From Frankiales bacterium (GTDB taxonomy: Bacteria > Actinomycetota > Actinomycetes > Mycobacteriales > SCTD01): 41,350 nucleotides of DNA. Shown piece by piece: positions 15,970 to 24,491 of this stretch. The translations under genes were made by a program, and so were the position numbers. How positions within the stretch are numbered: the stretch's first letter is position 1; every line of letters begins with the position of its first letter. The notes below the pieces were generated by a model, which was not told where the DNA came from, searched no databases, and worked only from the letters and a program-made list of their open reading frames with translations. Location of the stretch: contig JAODND010000028.1 of the NCBI GenBank assembly GCA_025465465.1, positions 1 to 41,350 of the forward strand, in the 5' to 3' direction.

Positions 15970-16519
15970 AACTGCACCTCCCCCGGGCCCCGACCCGCAT
16001 ATTGGTGCCCGCGGCCATCGCTCTAACGCGCTCGACCCCGCCGACTTCTCGGACCACCTCGGCGGCGCCCAGAGGCAGCAGCTCCTGCCAGCCGGTATCG
16101 GCGGCGATCGCGCGGCGGACGTCGGTCCCGGACAGGTCGTGTCCGGAGAGCACTAGGCCTGCGGCGGGTATCCCCCAGAACGCGAACAAGTGCGCGACCG
16201 AAGCATTCCGGGTGTACACCGCATCGAACGACGGGCAGGCGCTCTTGATCGTCGCGACCCAATGCGTCGGCTGGTCGTCCACCGGCATCGGGACGATGAC
16301 GACGCGGCCGGCGATGTCTGACGACCGGATGAAACGGTCGATCATGCCGAACCTCTCGCCTCCCGTGAACGGGTCCCGTTCAGTGTGGCTGATGTGCGCG
16401 TTAGAGATCACGACGATGACCCGCTCGAACTGGCTACCGGCGTGCAGCAGCAAGGCAGCATGGTCCCGGTGGAACGGCTGGAAGCGGCCCGGGAACACGC
16501 ACGTCCGTTCCGCCCGCAC
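15926..16519 (-). CDS. NadM-like nucleotidyltransferase
   Basis: 197 residues from the GTG at 16519, with GGAGGG six bases upstream. Its motifs are those of archaeal-type nicotinamide-nucleotide adenylyltransferases and related cytidylyltransferase-fold enzymes: FPGRFQPFHRDH near the N-terminus (nucleotide-binding HxxH), VVISNAHISHTERDPFTGGER in the middle and LSGTDVRRAIA (ISGTxxR) near the C-terminus. Such enzymes join a nucleoside monophosphate to a phosphorylated substrate. A housekeeping NAD role is unlikely here since Actinobacteria use NadD; in this setting it may activate a sugar or alcohol phosphate as a nucleotide ester. It shares a 124-base divergent promoter region with the kinase gene and overlaps the amidinotransferase gene. 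Confidence 0.85.
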   Translation of the reverse strand: MRAERTCVFPGRFQPFHRDHAALLLHAGSQFERVIVVISNAHISHTERDPFTGGERFGMIDRFIRSSDIAGRVVIVPMPVDDQPTHWVATIKSACPSFDAVYTRNASVAHLFAFWGIPAAGLVLSGHDLSGTDVRRAIAADTGWQELLPLGAAEVVREVGGVERVRAMAAGTNMRVGARGRCSCELGQRVQRVGPSR

Positions 16520-16643
16520 CCGCCACCCTCCGCTCCCGCCGCGCCAACCTGTGAAACTCAGGGAGCGCGGGCACGTGGGGAGCGTACCGTTTGCGCGCGT
16601 CGCACCGACCATGGTTTGCGCCGCCGGCTAGGGAGGGGACGCG
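16520..16643. promoter_or_regulatory. Divergent promoter region of the five-gene cluster
   Basis: The 124 bases separate the nucleotidyltransferase/amidinotransferase pair (minus) from the kinase/CMP-hydroxymethylase-like pair (plus), so promoters for both arms must lie here or inside the coding ends. I could not pick out convincing -35/-10 boxes. Confidence 0.4.
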
Positions 16644-17414
16644 GTGGCCGAGCAGAGGAGGAGCGCCTACCTCAACGGCGGGCGGGTGGAACGCACCACG
16701 CGCGGCGTCCGGCGCTCCCAGCAGCATCGTTGGCCAGCCGCTGTCACGGAAGCGCTGCTGATGCTCAGACAGGCGGGGTTTGCAGGCGCACCGCTCGTCC
16801 TGGAACAAGCCGCGGCAGGCACTGTCGAACTGACGTGGATACCAGGGCGGGTGCTGCCAGATCCGGTGCCGCGTTGGGCCGCACGCCGCAGCGTCCTTCG
16901 AAGCGTGATCGACCTGGTCGCTGCCGCGACAAGATCGGGAACAGGGGTCGGGTCGCGGCTGGTGTCGCACGACTGGCTCGTCCCGCCGATGGCGGGCGAC
17001 TGCTTCATCCACGGCGACCCGCACCCTGGCAACGTGGTCTTCGAAAGGCGCCAGCCTGTTGGACTAATCGACTTCGAAGTCGCGACCGTAGGCTCGGACA
17101 TCACCGCGCTCGCGTCGCTGATCTTTGGCTGGGCGCCCGCCGAACCACTCCCCATAACGCCCTGGCGCGGGCGGGTATCCGATGCGGACGCCGCAGCCCG
17201 GGTCCGAGAGATCGCGCGCCGCTGGCCTACGGCACACGGGCCTGAGCCTCTCGTGGGCGCAATGGGCGAGTTCCTCGACTGGCGCGCCGGCTGGCTCCGG
17301 CTGCTGTCCAACGCAGGAAACCAGAACGCCCGCGCAGCTCTCCTGCACGCCAACGACCCCGACTACCGGCGCGCCTCCTGCGCTCGAGTCGCCGACGCCT
17401 TGCAGGAAGGGTGA
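16644..17414 (+). CDS. APH-fold phosphotransferase (small-molecule kinase)
   Basis: 256 residues from a GTG with GGGAGGGG upstream. The protein-kinase-like APH fold is shown by a reduced N-lobe (VRRSQQHRWPAAVTEALLMLRQ), the catalytic loop FIHGDPHPGNVVF (residues ~119-131; Asp and Asn in HGDPHPGN) and the metal-binding IDFEVATVG. The family phosphorylates hydroxyl groups of aminoglycosides, choline, homoserine, hydroxylysine and many pathway intermediates. It overlaps the CMP-hydroxymethylase-like gene by GTGA, so they form one operon. It may be a biosynthetic kinase or a self-resistance kinase for the cluster's product; sequence alone does not decide between them. Confidence 0.87.
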   Translation: MAEQRRSAYLNGGRVERTTRGVRRSQQHRWPAAVTEALLMLRQAGFAGAPLVLEQAAAGTVELTWIPGRVLPDPVPRWAARRSVLRSVIDLVAAATRSGTGVGSRLVSHDWLVPPMAGDCFIHGDPHPGNVVFERRQPVGLIDFEVATVGSDITALASLIFGWAPAEPLPITPWRGRVSDADAAARVREIARRWPTAHGPEPLVGAMGEFLDWRAGWLRLLSNAGNQNARAALLHANDPDYRRASCARVADALQEG

Positions 17415-18340
17415 GCCCGTTGACCGCTGAGGCTCCTGCCGGGTTCGACCTGCGTTGCACGTCGCTGTCGGACGCAATCCCGAAGGTCCTGCGCCTCGTC
17501 GCGAGCCACGGGCAAGTCGCAATGGTCCGCGATGAGCCAAACCTGGAAGTGCTCTGCGTCGACCTGCACATCGCGGACCCAACCGACCGACTCCCGATCG
17601 TCCGAGGCCGCCGCACGATCACCGCGTTCTGCCTCGTCGAGTTTCTCTGGTACTGCGCCCAACGGACCGACGTCGCGTCCCTTGAGCCGTACGCGCCGCG
17701 GATCGCTTCGTTCTACGGAGGCGACCGGTTCGTGACCGGCTCCGACTACGGCCGGCAGATGTTCGCGCGCGCTGTCGGGCATTCGCAATGGGACCGCGTG
17801 CGCGAGTGCCTGCGACGCGACCCGGGGAGCAAACGCGCATACATCGGGATCTTCGCGACCGCCGACATGACGACGCTGCTCCCCGAGAACCACGATGTGC
17901 CTTGCACGATCGGCTTCCAGGTTCTGGTCCGAGGAGGACGGCTGCACTGGATCACGACGATGCGCGCGAACGACGCCTATCGAGGGTTCGTCTCCGACAC
18001 GTTTACGTTCACGCTCTTCCAGGAACTGCTTGCCGACACTCTTGGCCTGCCGGTCGGCTGGTACATGCACCGCGTTGGGTCGCTGCATTCATTCCCGGAG
18101 GACGAGGTTTCTATCCAGACCATCCTGGCTTCCACCGCGGTGCCGACACGTCAGCGGATGCCGGCGATTTCCGCGGCGTCGTTTTGGGGGCACCTAGAGA
18201 TCTTCTGGACGGCGCACGACGCCTGCCGTGAAGCCGGTGACTGGCGCGGGCTCCGCTCTGGCGACTTCGCGGACGATCCTTGGTGGTTATGGGCCGTGCG
18301 CCAGATCCGCGCCCACCTCAGCTCTCCTGCTGAGACGTAG
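17411..18340 (+). CDS. Thymidylate-synthase-fold enzyme, probable CMP hydroxymethylase
   Basis: 309 residues; the GTG overlaps the kinase stop. The TS fold is clear: DPGSKRAYIG (phosphate-binding pair), catalytic Cys165 in DVPCTIGFQ, MRANDAYRGFVSD (substrate site) and SLHSFPED (His226). Three positions differ from thymidylate synthase: the base-binding Asn is Asp196, as in T4 dCMP hydroxymethylase; the Arg of the SRR pair is Lys141; and the Ser of QRS is Ala186. As I recall, the same Lys and Ala changes make MilA of mildiomycin biosynthesis prefer CMP over dCMP. The predicted reaction is CMP plus methylene-tetrahydrofolate to 5-hydroxymethyl-CMP. No N-glycosidase like MilB is seen nearby. Fold call is firm; substrate call is inference. 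Confidence 0.85.
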   Translation: MSPLTAEAPAGFDLRCTSLSDAIPKVLRLVASHGQVAMVRDEPNLEVLCVDLHIADPTDRLPIVRGRRTITAFCLVEFLWYCAQRTDVASLEPYAPRIASFYGGDRFVTGSDYGRQMFARAVGHSQWDRVRECLRRDPGSKRAYIGIFATADMTTLLPENHDVPCTIGFQVLVRGGRLHWITTMRANDAYRGFVSDTFTFTLFQELLADTLGLPVGWYMHRVGSLHSFPEDEVSIQTILASTAVPTRQRMPAISAASFWGHLEIFWTAHDACREAGDWRGLRSGDFADDPWWLWAVRQIRAHLSSPAET

Positions 18341-18656
18341 GCACGAAGGCGCCCCTGTTGTCGCGAGAACGCCCTCGGGCTGCCCCCGGTTCGGTAGACC
18401 ACGGACCAGTCAGTCAGTCGCCCCTAAATCCAGCCAGCCGCGAGACCCGCGACGTGCACCGGATGATCACCCGAACAGCCGAGAGATCGCGGCCGCTGGA
18501 CCTCACCCAGCACCTCCGCCACCTGCGGTCTCGCGAGGTGCAGTGCGGGCGCGCGCGGCCGAGACGTGTTGGAAATGTTGGAACACTGTTGGAAGACGTG
18601 ATCTTGAGCGGATCTGGCTCGGCTGCCAGATGCCTTCTGACCTGCGACGATGCGAG
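18341..18656. other. Island edge between the CMP-hydroxymethylase-like gene and tRNA-Arg
   Basis: No gene is supportable; frames read across it are shadows of the tRNA and repeat. It holds the TGTTGGAA triplet (18567-18594). Being next to the tRNA 3' end, it is where an attachment site of an integrated element would be expected. Confidence 0.5.
18567..18603 (+). repeat. Three spaced TGTTGGAA words, copy B
   Basis: Perfect TGTTGGAA at 18567-18574, 18576-18583 and 18587-18594, then GACGTGATC. Spacing 9 and 11 equals copy A at 6754-6790. It lies ~55 bases from the tRNA-Arg 3' end, a usual place for integrase arm-type sites. Confidence 0.55.
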
Positions 18657-18728
18657 TGCCCCCGGCAGGATTCGAACCTGCGCCCCTGCCTCCGGAGGGC
18701 AGTGCTCTATCCCCTGAGCTACGGGGGC
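18657..18728 (-). tRNA. tRNA-Arg (CCG anticodon)
   Basis: The minus strand folds as a standard cloverleaf: acceptor stem GCCCCCG / CGGGGGC, D-arm with AGCTCAGGGGATAGAGCA, anticodon stem CTGCC / GGCAG with loop CTCCGGA (anticodon CCG, bases 18695-18693), T-arm GCAGGTTCGAATCCTGC and discriminator A at 18657. CCA is not encoded. It decodes CGG. Its 3' end points toward the accessory region, the common integration target of tyrosine-recombinase elements, and it lies 1.3 kb from argS, whose product charges it. Confidence 0.97.
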
Positions 18729-18779
18729 TCAAGGACCGGGTGAGGCTATCAGGGGCGCCGGCTGTGTAGGTTCCCTGAC

Positions 18780-19166
18780 GTGCCAGGCAGCCTCGGTCGC
18801 GTCCTTGTGGTCGACGACGACGACGTCATCCGTCAGCTCATCACGGTCAACCTTGAGCTGGAGGGCTTCGAGGTCGCGACCGCCGTCGACGGGCAGGACT
18901 GTCTCGACAAGGTCAAGCAGGTCGACCCGGTGGTCATCACGCTCGACATCATGATGCCGAGGCTGGACGGCTGGGAGGCCGCCAGCCAGCTCCGGGCCGA
19001 CCCGGAGACGGCCGCCATCAAGGTGGTCCTGCTGTCGGCGCGCGCGCAGGAGGCGGACCTCCAGCGCGGCAGCCGGATCGGCGTGGACGCCTATCTGACG
19101 AAGCCGTTCGACCCTGACGAGCTGATCGCCACGGTGCGGCGCCTCGCCGGCCTCCCGGAGGCCTGA
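18780..19166 (+). CDS. Stand-alone receiver-domain response regulator
   Basis: 128 residues from a GTG. It is a single CheY-like receiver: acidic cluster in VLVVDDDDV, phosphoacceptor Asp in ITLDIMMPRLDG, switch Ser in VVLLSAR and conserved Lys in AYLTKPF. There is no output domain, so it works through protein contacts or as a phosphate sink. No kinase gene is beside it. It is convergent with the DUF3105 gene (stops one base apart) and is the first protein gene of the core region after the tRNA. Confidence 0.9.
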   Translation: MPGSLGRVLVVDDDDVIRQLITVNLELEGFEVATAVDGQDCLDKVKQVDPVVITLDIMMPRLDGWEAASQLRADPETAAIKVVLLSARAQEADLQRGSRIGVDAYLTKPFDPDELIATVRRLAGLPEA

Positions 19167-19167
19167 G

Positions 19168-19941
19168 CTACTTCTTCGTCGGGCTGGGCTTCGGGGCCAC
19201 CGTGGTCGTGGCGGTGGTGACCGGCGTCGGCGTCTGACCCGGGTTCGCTGCGCCCTCGGGCTTGCCGCTGGCGCTGGCGTGGCCGCTGAAGCCGGCCTCG
19301 CCCTTGGTCTTGTCGTCCGTGATGCCGGTGCAGTTCGCGCTGGGCTCCGGGGCCTGCGGGCCGTGCGTGAAGGTGTTGAGGAACGTCTTGATCCGCCCGT
19401 CGGACACCTTGTCGGCGAAGATCTGCTCGCCCCACGCCTGCAGGCTGATCGCGGACTTCAGCCCCGGGTAGGGGCTCATGATGCGGTAGGCATCGCCCTT
19501 CACCAGGTTGGTCAGGGTGGTGAGGTCGGCGCCCTTGATCTTGTTGGGGTCGTAGGTCACCCAGACGGCACCGTGCTCGAGGGAGTGCACGGCGTGCTCG
19601 TTGGCGATCTCGGTCGTGTAGACCTGGCAGGACTCCCACTCGGAGTTGTGGTTGCCGCCGTCCGGCGGTGTGTTCGTCTGGTTCGGGTAGTCGATGAACT
19701 TGCCGTCGACGTGGTTGCGGTCCAGGCCGTGGTTGATCTGCAGGCCCGAAACGAGGCTCTCCGCGTGCTTCAGGCTGTTCTTGTCGCCGAGGCTCACGTT
19801 CAGGGCGGAGTAGGTGAGGATGCCGCCCAGGAAGAGCACCAGCACGAGGCTGCCGACGGCGAAGCCCCACGGGAACGGCTTCTTGACCGGTGCGGGCTTG
19901 CGCCCACGGGCCCGGGCTACTGGGTCCTTGCGACTGGCCAT
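19168..19941 (-). CDS. DUF3105 membrane-anchored protein
   Basis: 257 residues. A basic N-terminus and one membrane helix (~25-47, FAVGSLVLVLFLGGILTYSA) precede an extracellular domain with the DUF3105 features: YPNQTNTPPDGGNHNSEW, NEHAVHSLEHGAVWVTY with conserved His residues, and a Pro/Ala/Thr-rich tail. The His/Cys set (W-x-x-CQVY) suggests metal binding outside the cell, but the function of the family is unknown. It is encoded divergently from argS, with a short tandem repeat between them. Confidence 0.88.
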   Translation of the reverse strand: MASRKDPVARARGRKPAPVKKPFPWGFAVGSLVLVLFLGGILTYSALNVSLGDKNSLKHAESLVSGLQINHGLDRNHVDGKFIDYPNQTNTPPDGGNHNSEWESCQVYTTEIANEHAVHSLEHGAVWVTYDPNKIKGADLTTLTNLVKGDAYRIMSPYPGLKSAISLQAWGEQIFADKVSDGRIKTFLNTFTHGPQAPEPSANCTGITDDKTKGEAGFSGHASASGKPEGAANPGQTPTPVTTATTTVAPKPSPTKK

Positions 19942-19980
19942 GAGAAGAGCATCCGTCCGAGGTGAGGGGGTTCAGCGGGG

Positions 19981-20016
19981 AGGTCCAGCGAGAGGTCCAG
20001 CGAGAGGTCCAGCGAG
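19981..20016. repeat. 12-bp tandem repeat, three perfect copies
   Basis: AGGTCCAGCGAG is repeated head to tail at 19981-19992, 19993-20004 and 20005-20016, in the 111-base gap between the divergent DUF3105 and argS starts. It is likely within the promoter or leader of argS and could vary in copy number by slippage. Confidence 0.85.
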
Positions 20017-20052
20017 AGATAGTAGGTGGAAGCGTCCTAGTAGCCTCGCAGC

Positions 20053-21699
20053 GTGACTCCCGCCGAGCTTCAGGATGCCGTGCGGGTGGCTGTCCGGGCC
20101 TGTGTGGACAACGGCTCGCTGAGCGTCTCGGTTCCGGAGACGGTGGTGGTCGAGCGCCCCAAGGTCAAGGAGCACGGCGACTACGCGACCAACGTCGCGC
20201 TGGCCCTCGCGAAGGCCGCCGGCAAGCCCCCGAGGGACGTCGCCGCGCTGATCGCGGCCGAGCTCGGCAAGGCCGACGGCATCGACACGGTGGAGGTCGC
20301 CGGCCCGGGCTTCCTGAACGTGCGGCTCGCAGGGGAAGCGCTCGCCTCCGTCGTACCCGCCGTGATTGCCGCGGGCTCGTCGTTCGGCACCAACGACCGC
20401 GCGGCGGGGCAGAGCATCAACCTCGAGTTCGTCTCCGCGAACCCGACGGGCCCGATCCACATCGGCGGGGTGCGGTGGGCGGCGGTCGGTGACGCGTTGG
20501 CGCGGCTGCTGCAGGCCAGCGGCGCGAAGGTCACGCGGGAGTACTACTTCAACGACCACGGGAGCCAGATCGACCGGTTCGCCCGGTCGCTGCTCGCCTC
20601 GGCCAAGGGCGAGCCGGCCCCCGAGGACGGCTACGGCGGCGACTACATCCACGAGATCACCGCGCGGGTCCTCGCCGAGCACCCCGACGCGCTGTCGGCG
20701 GAGGATCCGCAGGAGGTCTTCCGCCAGCACGGTGTGGATCTGATGTTCGCGGAGATCAAGCAGGCACTGCATGACTTCGGCGTCGACTTCGACGTCTACT
20801 TCCACGAGAACTCGCTGCACGAGAGCGGCGCGGTCGAGCGCGCCCTCGAGCGGCTGAGGAACCTCGGCCGGATCTATGAGAAGGACGGCGCGGTCTGGCT
20901 GCGCACGACCGATCTCGGTGACGACAAGGACCGGGTCGTCATCAAGAGCGACGGCGACCCGGCATACATCTCGGGCGACCTGGCGTACTACCTGGACAAG
21001 CGGGAGAGGGGCTTCGACCGGGTCGTGATCATGCTCGGCGCCGACCACTCGGGCTACGTCGGCCGGCTGATGGCGATGTGCGCGGCGTTCGGGGACGAGC
21101 CGGGGGTCAACCTGGAGATCCTCATCGGCCAGCTCGTCAACCTGGTCCGCGACGGCGAGCCGATGCGGATGAGCAAGCGGGCGGGGACCGTCATCAGCCT
21201 CGAGGACCTGGTGGAAGCCGTGGGGGTCGACGCGGGCCGCTACGCCCTGGTGCGGTCCAGCGCCGACAGCCAGATCGACATCGACCTCGACCTGTGGGCG
21301 CGCAGGACGAGCGACAACCCGGTCTTCTACGTGCAGTACGCCGCGACGCGCGCCGCCTCCGTGCTGCGGAACGCCCGCGACCTGGGCATCGCGCCCGGGG
21401 GCGACCTCGGGCTGCTGACCCACCCGCGGGAAAACGAGCTGCTGCTCGGGCTCGCCGAGTTCCCGCGCGTGGTGGCGCAGGCGGCCGAGCTGCGGGAACC
21501 GCACCGGGTCGCGCGCTATCTCGAGGAGCAGGTCGCCAAGTCGGCGCAGCGCTTCTGGGACGACTGCCAGGTGCTCCCCAAGGGCGACGAGGAGGTCCTC
21601 CCGACGGCGGGCCCGCGGTTGCTGCTCTGGCAGGCCACCCGAATCGTCCTCGAGAACGGCCTCGGTCTGCTCGGTGTCAGCGCTCCGGAGCGGATGTGA
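20053..21699 (+). CDS. argS: Arginyl-tRNA synthetase
   Basis: 548 residues from a GTG. It is a class I synthetase with the ArgRS N-terminal domain (~1-110), the HIGH-type signature [14 protein letters not shown] (~133-146), a Rossmann catalytic core, the KMSKS-type loop [11 protein letters not shown] and an all-helical DALR anticodon-binding domain from ~430 to the end. It charges tRNA-Arg with arginine in the cytosol. The stop overlaps the lysA start (GTGA at 21696). The argS-lysA pair is an old actinobacterial arrangement, and in corynebacteria it is linked to arginine/lysine response. It also lies close to the tRNA-Arg(CCG) gene. Confidence 0.98.
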   Translation: MTPAELQDAVRVAVRACVDNGSLSVSVPETVVVERPKVKEHGDYATNVALALAKAAGKPPRDVAALIAAELGKADGIDTVEVAGPGFLNVRLAGEALASVVPAVIAAGSSFGTNDRAAGQSINLEFVSANPTGPIHIGGVRWAAVGDALARLLQASGAKVTREYYFNDHGSQIDRFARSLLASAKGEPAPEDGYGGDYIHEITARVLAEHPDALSAEDPQEVFRQHGVDLMFAEIKQALHDFGVDFDVYFHENSLHESGAVERALERLRNLGRIYEKDGAVWLRTTDLGDDKDRVVIKSDGDPAYISGDLAYYLDKRERGFDRVVIMLGADHSGYVGRLMAMCAAFGDEPGVNLEILIGQLVNLVRDGEPMRMSKRAGTVISLEDLVEAVGVDAGRYALVRSSADSQIDIDLDLWARRTSDNPVFYVQYAATRAASVLRNARDLGIAPGGDLGLLTHPRENELLLGLAEFPRVVAQAAELREPHRVARYLEEQVAKSAQRFWDDCQVLPKGDEEVLPTAGPRLLLWQATRIVLENGLGLLGVSAPERM

Positions 21700-23015
21700 C
21701 CGACCTCGCCCCAGGAGTCTGGCCGGCGACCGCTGCCCGGTCCGCCGAGGGGGTGCTGACGCTCGGCGGCGTCGACGTGCGTGACCTGGCCGCGCAGCAC
21801 GGCACGCCGCTGCTCGTCCTCGACGAGGACGACCTGAGGGCCCGGTGCCGCTCCTGGCGGCAGGCTTTCGACGCCTGGCCGAACGGCGCCGACGTCGCCT
21901 ATGCGGGCAAGGCCTTCCTGTCGAAGGCCGTCGTCAAGATCGTCCAGGAGGAGGGCCTCGGCCTCGACGTCTGCACCGGGGGGGAGCTCGCGGTAGCGCT
22001 CGCCGCCGGCTTCGACCCGGCCAGGCTCTGGTTCCACGGGAACAACAAGTCGGTCGCCGAGCTCGAGCGGGCCGTCGACGCCGGTGTCGGCACCGTGGTC
22101 GTCGACTCCTTCGAGGAGGTCGTCCGGCTGGCCGCAGTGGCGGAGCGCAGGGACGTCCGGCAGCGGGTCTATGTCCGTGTCACGCCCGGCGTCGAGGCGC
22201 ACACCCACGAATACGTCCAGACCGGCCAGGAGGACCAGAAGTTCGGGTTCTCCCTGGCATCGGGTGCCGCCGCCGAGGCGTGCCGCCGGGTCGTCGGGCT
22301 GCCGAGCCTCGAGCTGGTCGGCATCCACTGCCACATCGGAAGCCACATCTTCGACACCCACGGCTTCTCCCTCGCCGCCCACCGGATGGTCGAGCTGCTC
22401 GCCGCCATTCGTGACGAGCACGGCATCGAGCTGCCCGAGCTCGACCTGGGCGGAGGGCACGGGATCGCCTACACCGCAGCGGATGACCCCATGTCGACGG
22501 CCGACCACGCTGCCGGTCTCCGGGCCATCGTCGAGAAGGAGTGCGCCAACGCCAACCTCACGGTGCCCCGCGTCGTCGTGGAGCCGGGTCGGGCGGTCGT
22601 GGGACCGACCACCGTCACGCTCTACGAGGTGGGCACCGTCAAGGAGCTCCCCGGGCTGCGCACCTATGTGAGTGTCGACGGCGGCATGAGCGACAACATC
22701 CGCACCGCTCTCTACGACGCCCGCTACACCGCCGTGCTCGCCAGCCGCACCTCGACGGCAGAGCCCAAGAACGTGACGGTCTGCGGGAAGCACTGCGAGA
22801 GCGGCGACATCGTCGTCCACGACGTCCCCCTCCCGGCCGACCTCGCACCCGGTGACCTCGTCGCCGTGCCGGCCAGCGGCGCCTACCACCGCTCCATGGC
22901 GTCGAACTACAACCACGTCCCGCGGCCACCGGTCGTCGCCGTCAAGGACGGCGCGAGTCGGGTCATCGTGCGACGCGAGACCGAGGACGACCTGCTCGCC
23001 CTGGACGTCGGATGA
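21696..23015 (+). CDS. lysA: Diaminopimelate decarboxylase
   Basis: 439 residues; the GTG overlaps the argS stop. It is a fold-type III PLP enzyme: Lys72 in [10 protein letters not shown] forms the Schiff base, [10 protein letters not shown] lies in the TIM barrel, a Gly-rich LDLGGGHGI loop binds PLP phosphate, and [11 protein letters not shown] is the C-terminal substrate loop with the active-site Cys from the partner subunit. It decarboxylates meso-diaminopimelate to lysine, the last step of lysine synthesis. It is followed by a small membrane protein gene (ATGA overlap at 23012) and then hom, so aspartate-family genes are grouped. Confidence 0.97.
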   Translation: MTDLAPGVWPATAARSAEGVLTLGGVDVRDLAAQHGTPLLVLDEDDLRARCRSWRQAFDAWPNGADVAYAGKAFLSKAVVKIVQEEGLGLDVCTGGELAVALAAGFDPARLWFHGNNKSVAELERAVDAGVGTVVVDSFEEVVRLAAVAERRDVRQRVYVRVTPGVEAHTHEYVQTGQEDQKFGFSLASGAAAEACRRVVGLPSLELVGIHCHIGSHIFDTHGFSLAAHRMVELLAAIRDEHGIELPELDLGGGHGIAYTAADDPMSTADHAAGLRAIVEKECANANLTVPRVVVEPGRAVVGPTTVTLYEVGTVKELPGLRTYVSVDGGMSDNIRTALYDARYTAVLASRTSTAEPKNVTVCGKHCESGDIVVHDVPLPADLAPGDLVAVPASGAYHRSMASNYNHVPRPPVVAVKDGASRVIVRRETEDDLLALDVG

Positions 23016-23221
23016 TCAAGCTCTTCGCGCTCAGCCTCGTCCTCGTCCTGGCAGCGGTCGGGTTTGCGGTCAGCGCTCTCGGTGCGGTCGCCCTGTCGGC
23101 GTACCTCGTCGTCGTCGTGACCCTGCTGCTCCTGGCGGTACGACGCCAGCGCGGGCAGGAGTCCGGCCGGACCTGCGCGTGCTGCACGAGCACGGTGTTC
23201 GACTCGGTGGAGGTCCGGTGA
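23012..23221 (+). CDS. Small membrane protein with Cys cluster between lysA and hom
   Basis: 69 residues; the ATG overlaps the lysA stop and its stop overlaps the hom start (GTGA), so translation is coupled on both sides. Two hydrophobic helices run through residues 2-24 and 25-43 (or one hairpin), followed by a basic stretch and the tail TCACCTSTVFDSVEV with three Cys. The tail could bind a metal or form disulfides. Comparable tiny proteins seem to recur at this place in Actinobacteria, but I know no function. The conserved-looking tail and tight overlaps make it a real gene. Confidence 0.75.
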   Translation: MIKLFALSLVLVLAAVGFAVSALGAVALSAYLVVVVTLLLLAVRRQRGQESGRTCACCTSTVFDSVEVR

Positions 23222-24489
23222 AGGTCGCACTGCTCGGCTGCGGCACGGTCGGCACCGAGGTCGTGCGGGCGCTGCAGGCGAACGGCGATGACCTCGAAGC
23301 AAGGGTCGGGGCGCGCCTCGAGATCGCAGGGATCGCCGTCCGCCGGCTGCAGAAGCGCCGCGACGTCGACGTCGACGACGCGCTGTTCACCACCGATGCG
23401 GCGGCGCTCGTCGCCCGAGATGACGTCGACCTCGTCGTCGAGGTCATCGGTGGCATCGAGCCGGCCCGGACACTGCTGGTGTCGGCGCTGCGGTCCGGCA
23501 AGTCGGTGGTCACCGCCAACAAGGCTCTGCTCGCCGAGGACGGCACCTCGCTGCACCGGGCGGCACTCGAGGGCAAGGCCGACCTCTACTACGAGGCCGC
23601 CGTCGCCGGCGCGATCCCGATCTTGCGGCCGCTGCGCGAGTCGCTGGTCGGCGACGACGTCAGCCGCGTCATGGGCATCGTGAACGGCACCACCAACTAC
23701 ATCCTGACCCGCATGGACGAGCTCGGCATGGGCTTCCAGGAGGCGCTCGACGAGGCCACTGCGCTCGGCTACGCCGAGGCCGACCCGACCGCCGACGTCG
23801 AGGGCTTCGACGCCGCGGCCAAGGCCGCGATCCTCGCCGGCCTGGCGTTCCACACCCGGGTCACCGCGGCCGACGTGCACCGCGAGGGCATCAGTGAGGT
23901 GACCGCTGCCGACGTCGCGAGCGCCAAGGCGATGGGGTCGGTCGTGAAGCTGCTCGCGATCGCCGAACGAGACGGCGACGGCGTCAGCGTCCGGGTGCAC
24001 CCGGCGATGATCCCGAGGTCGCACCCGCTCGCGTCCGTGCGTGAGGCCTACAACGCCGTCTTCGTCGAGGCGGCTGCCGCCGGCCAGCTGATGTTCTACG
24101 GCCGCGGCGCCGGCGGCGCGCCGACGGCGTCCGCCGTCCTCGGGGACCTGGTTGCCGTCGCCCGCAACACGTTGTCGGGGGCGCGCGGCGCGGGGGAGTC
24201 GTCCTATGCCGACCTGCGGGTCCAGCCGATGGGCGAGGTCGTCACCCGCTACCACGTGAGCCTCGACGTCGCCGACAAGGCCGGCGTCCTCGCCGCCGTC
24301 GCCAACACGTTCAGCGCGCACGACGTCTCGATCCGCACCGTGCGGCAGGAGGGCCACGGCGACGACGCGTCGCTGGTGGTCGTCACCCACACGGCACGCG
24401 ATGCTGCTCTGCAGGCCGTCGTGGAGGAGCTGCGAGGCCTGGACGTCGTGCGCGACGTCGCGAGCGTCATGAGGGTGGAGGGGCAATAG
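23218..24489 (+). CDS. hom: Homoserine dehydrogenase
   Basis: 423 residues from the GTG overlapping the small membrane-protein gene. Domains: an N-terminal NAD(P)-binding Rossmann fold ([14 protein letters not shown]), a catalytic region with [21 protein letters not shown] and [11 protein letters not shown] (substrate loop), and a C-terminal ACT domain (~345-423, [17 protein letters not shown]) that in Gram-positive enzymes mediates threonine feedback inhibition. It reduces aspartate semialdehyde to homoserine. It is followed directly by thrC and thrB, so the threonine branch is one operon with lysA upstream. Confidence 0.97.
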   Translation: MKVALLGCGTVGTEVVRALQANGDDLEARVGARLEIAGIAVRRLQKRRDVDVDDALFTTDAAALVARDDVDLVVEVIGGIEPARTLLVSALRSGKSVVTANKALLAEDGTSLHRAALEGKADLYYEAAVAGAIPILRPLRESLVGDDVSRVMGIVNGTTNYILTRMDELGMGFQEALDEATALGYAEADPTADVEGFDAAAKAAILAGLAFHTRVTAADVHREGISEVTAADVASAKAMGSVVKLLAIAERDGDGVSVRVHPAMIPRSHPLASVREAYNAVFVEAAAAGQLMFYGRGAGGAPTASAVLGDLVAVARNTLSGARGAGESSYADLRVQPMGEVVTRYHVSLDVADKAGVLAAVANTFSAHDVSIRTVRQEGHGDDASLVVVTHTARDAALQAVVEELRGLDVVRDVASVMRVEGQ

Positions 24490-24491
24490 CT

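Noticed and set aside
16385..17245. Long plus-strand frame across the divergent promoter and kinase gene
   Set aside because: Arg/Gly-rich shadow of the APH-fold gene in another frame.
18424..18732. Minus-strand frame covering the tRNA and upstream DNA
   Set aside because: It reads through the tRNA gene and repeat; composition is that of antisense tRNA peptides often mis-annotated next to tRNA-Arg genes.
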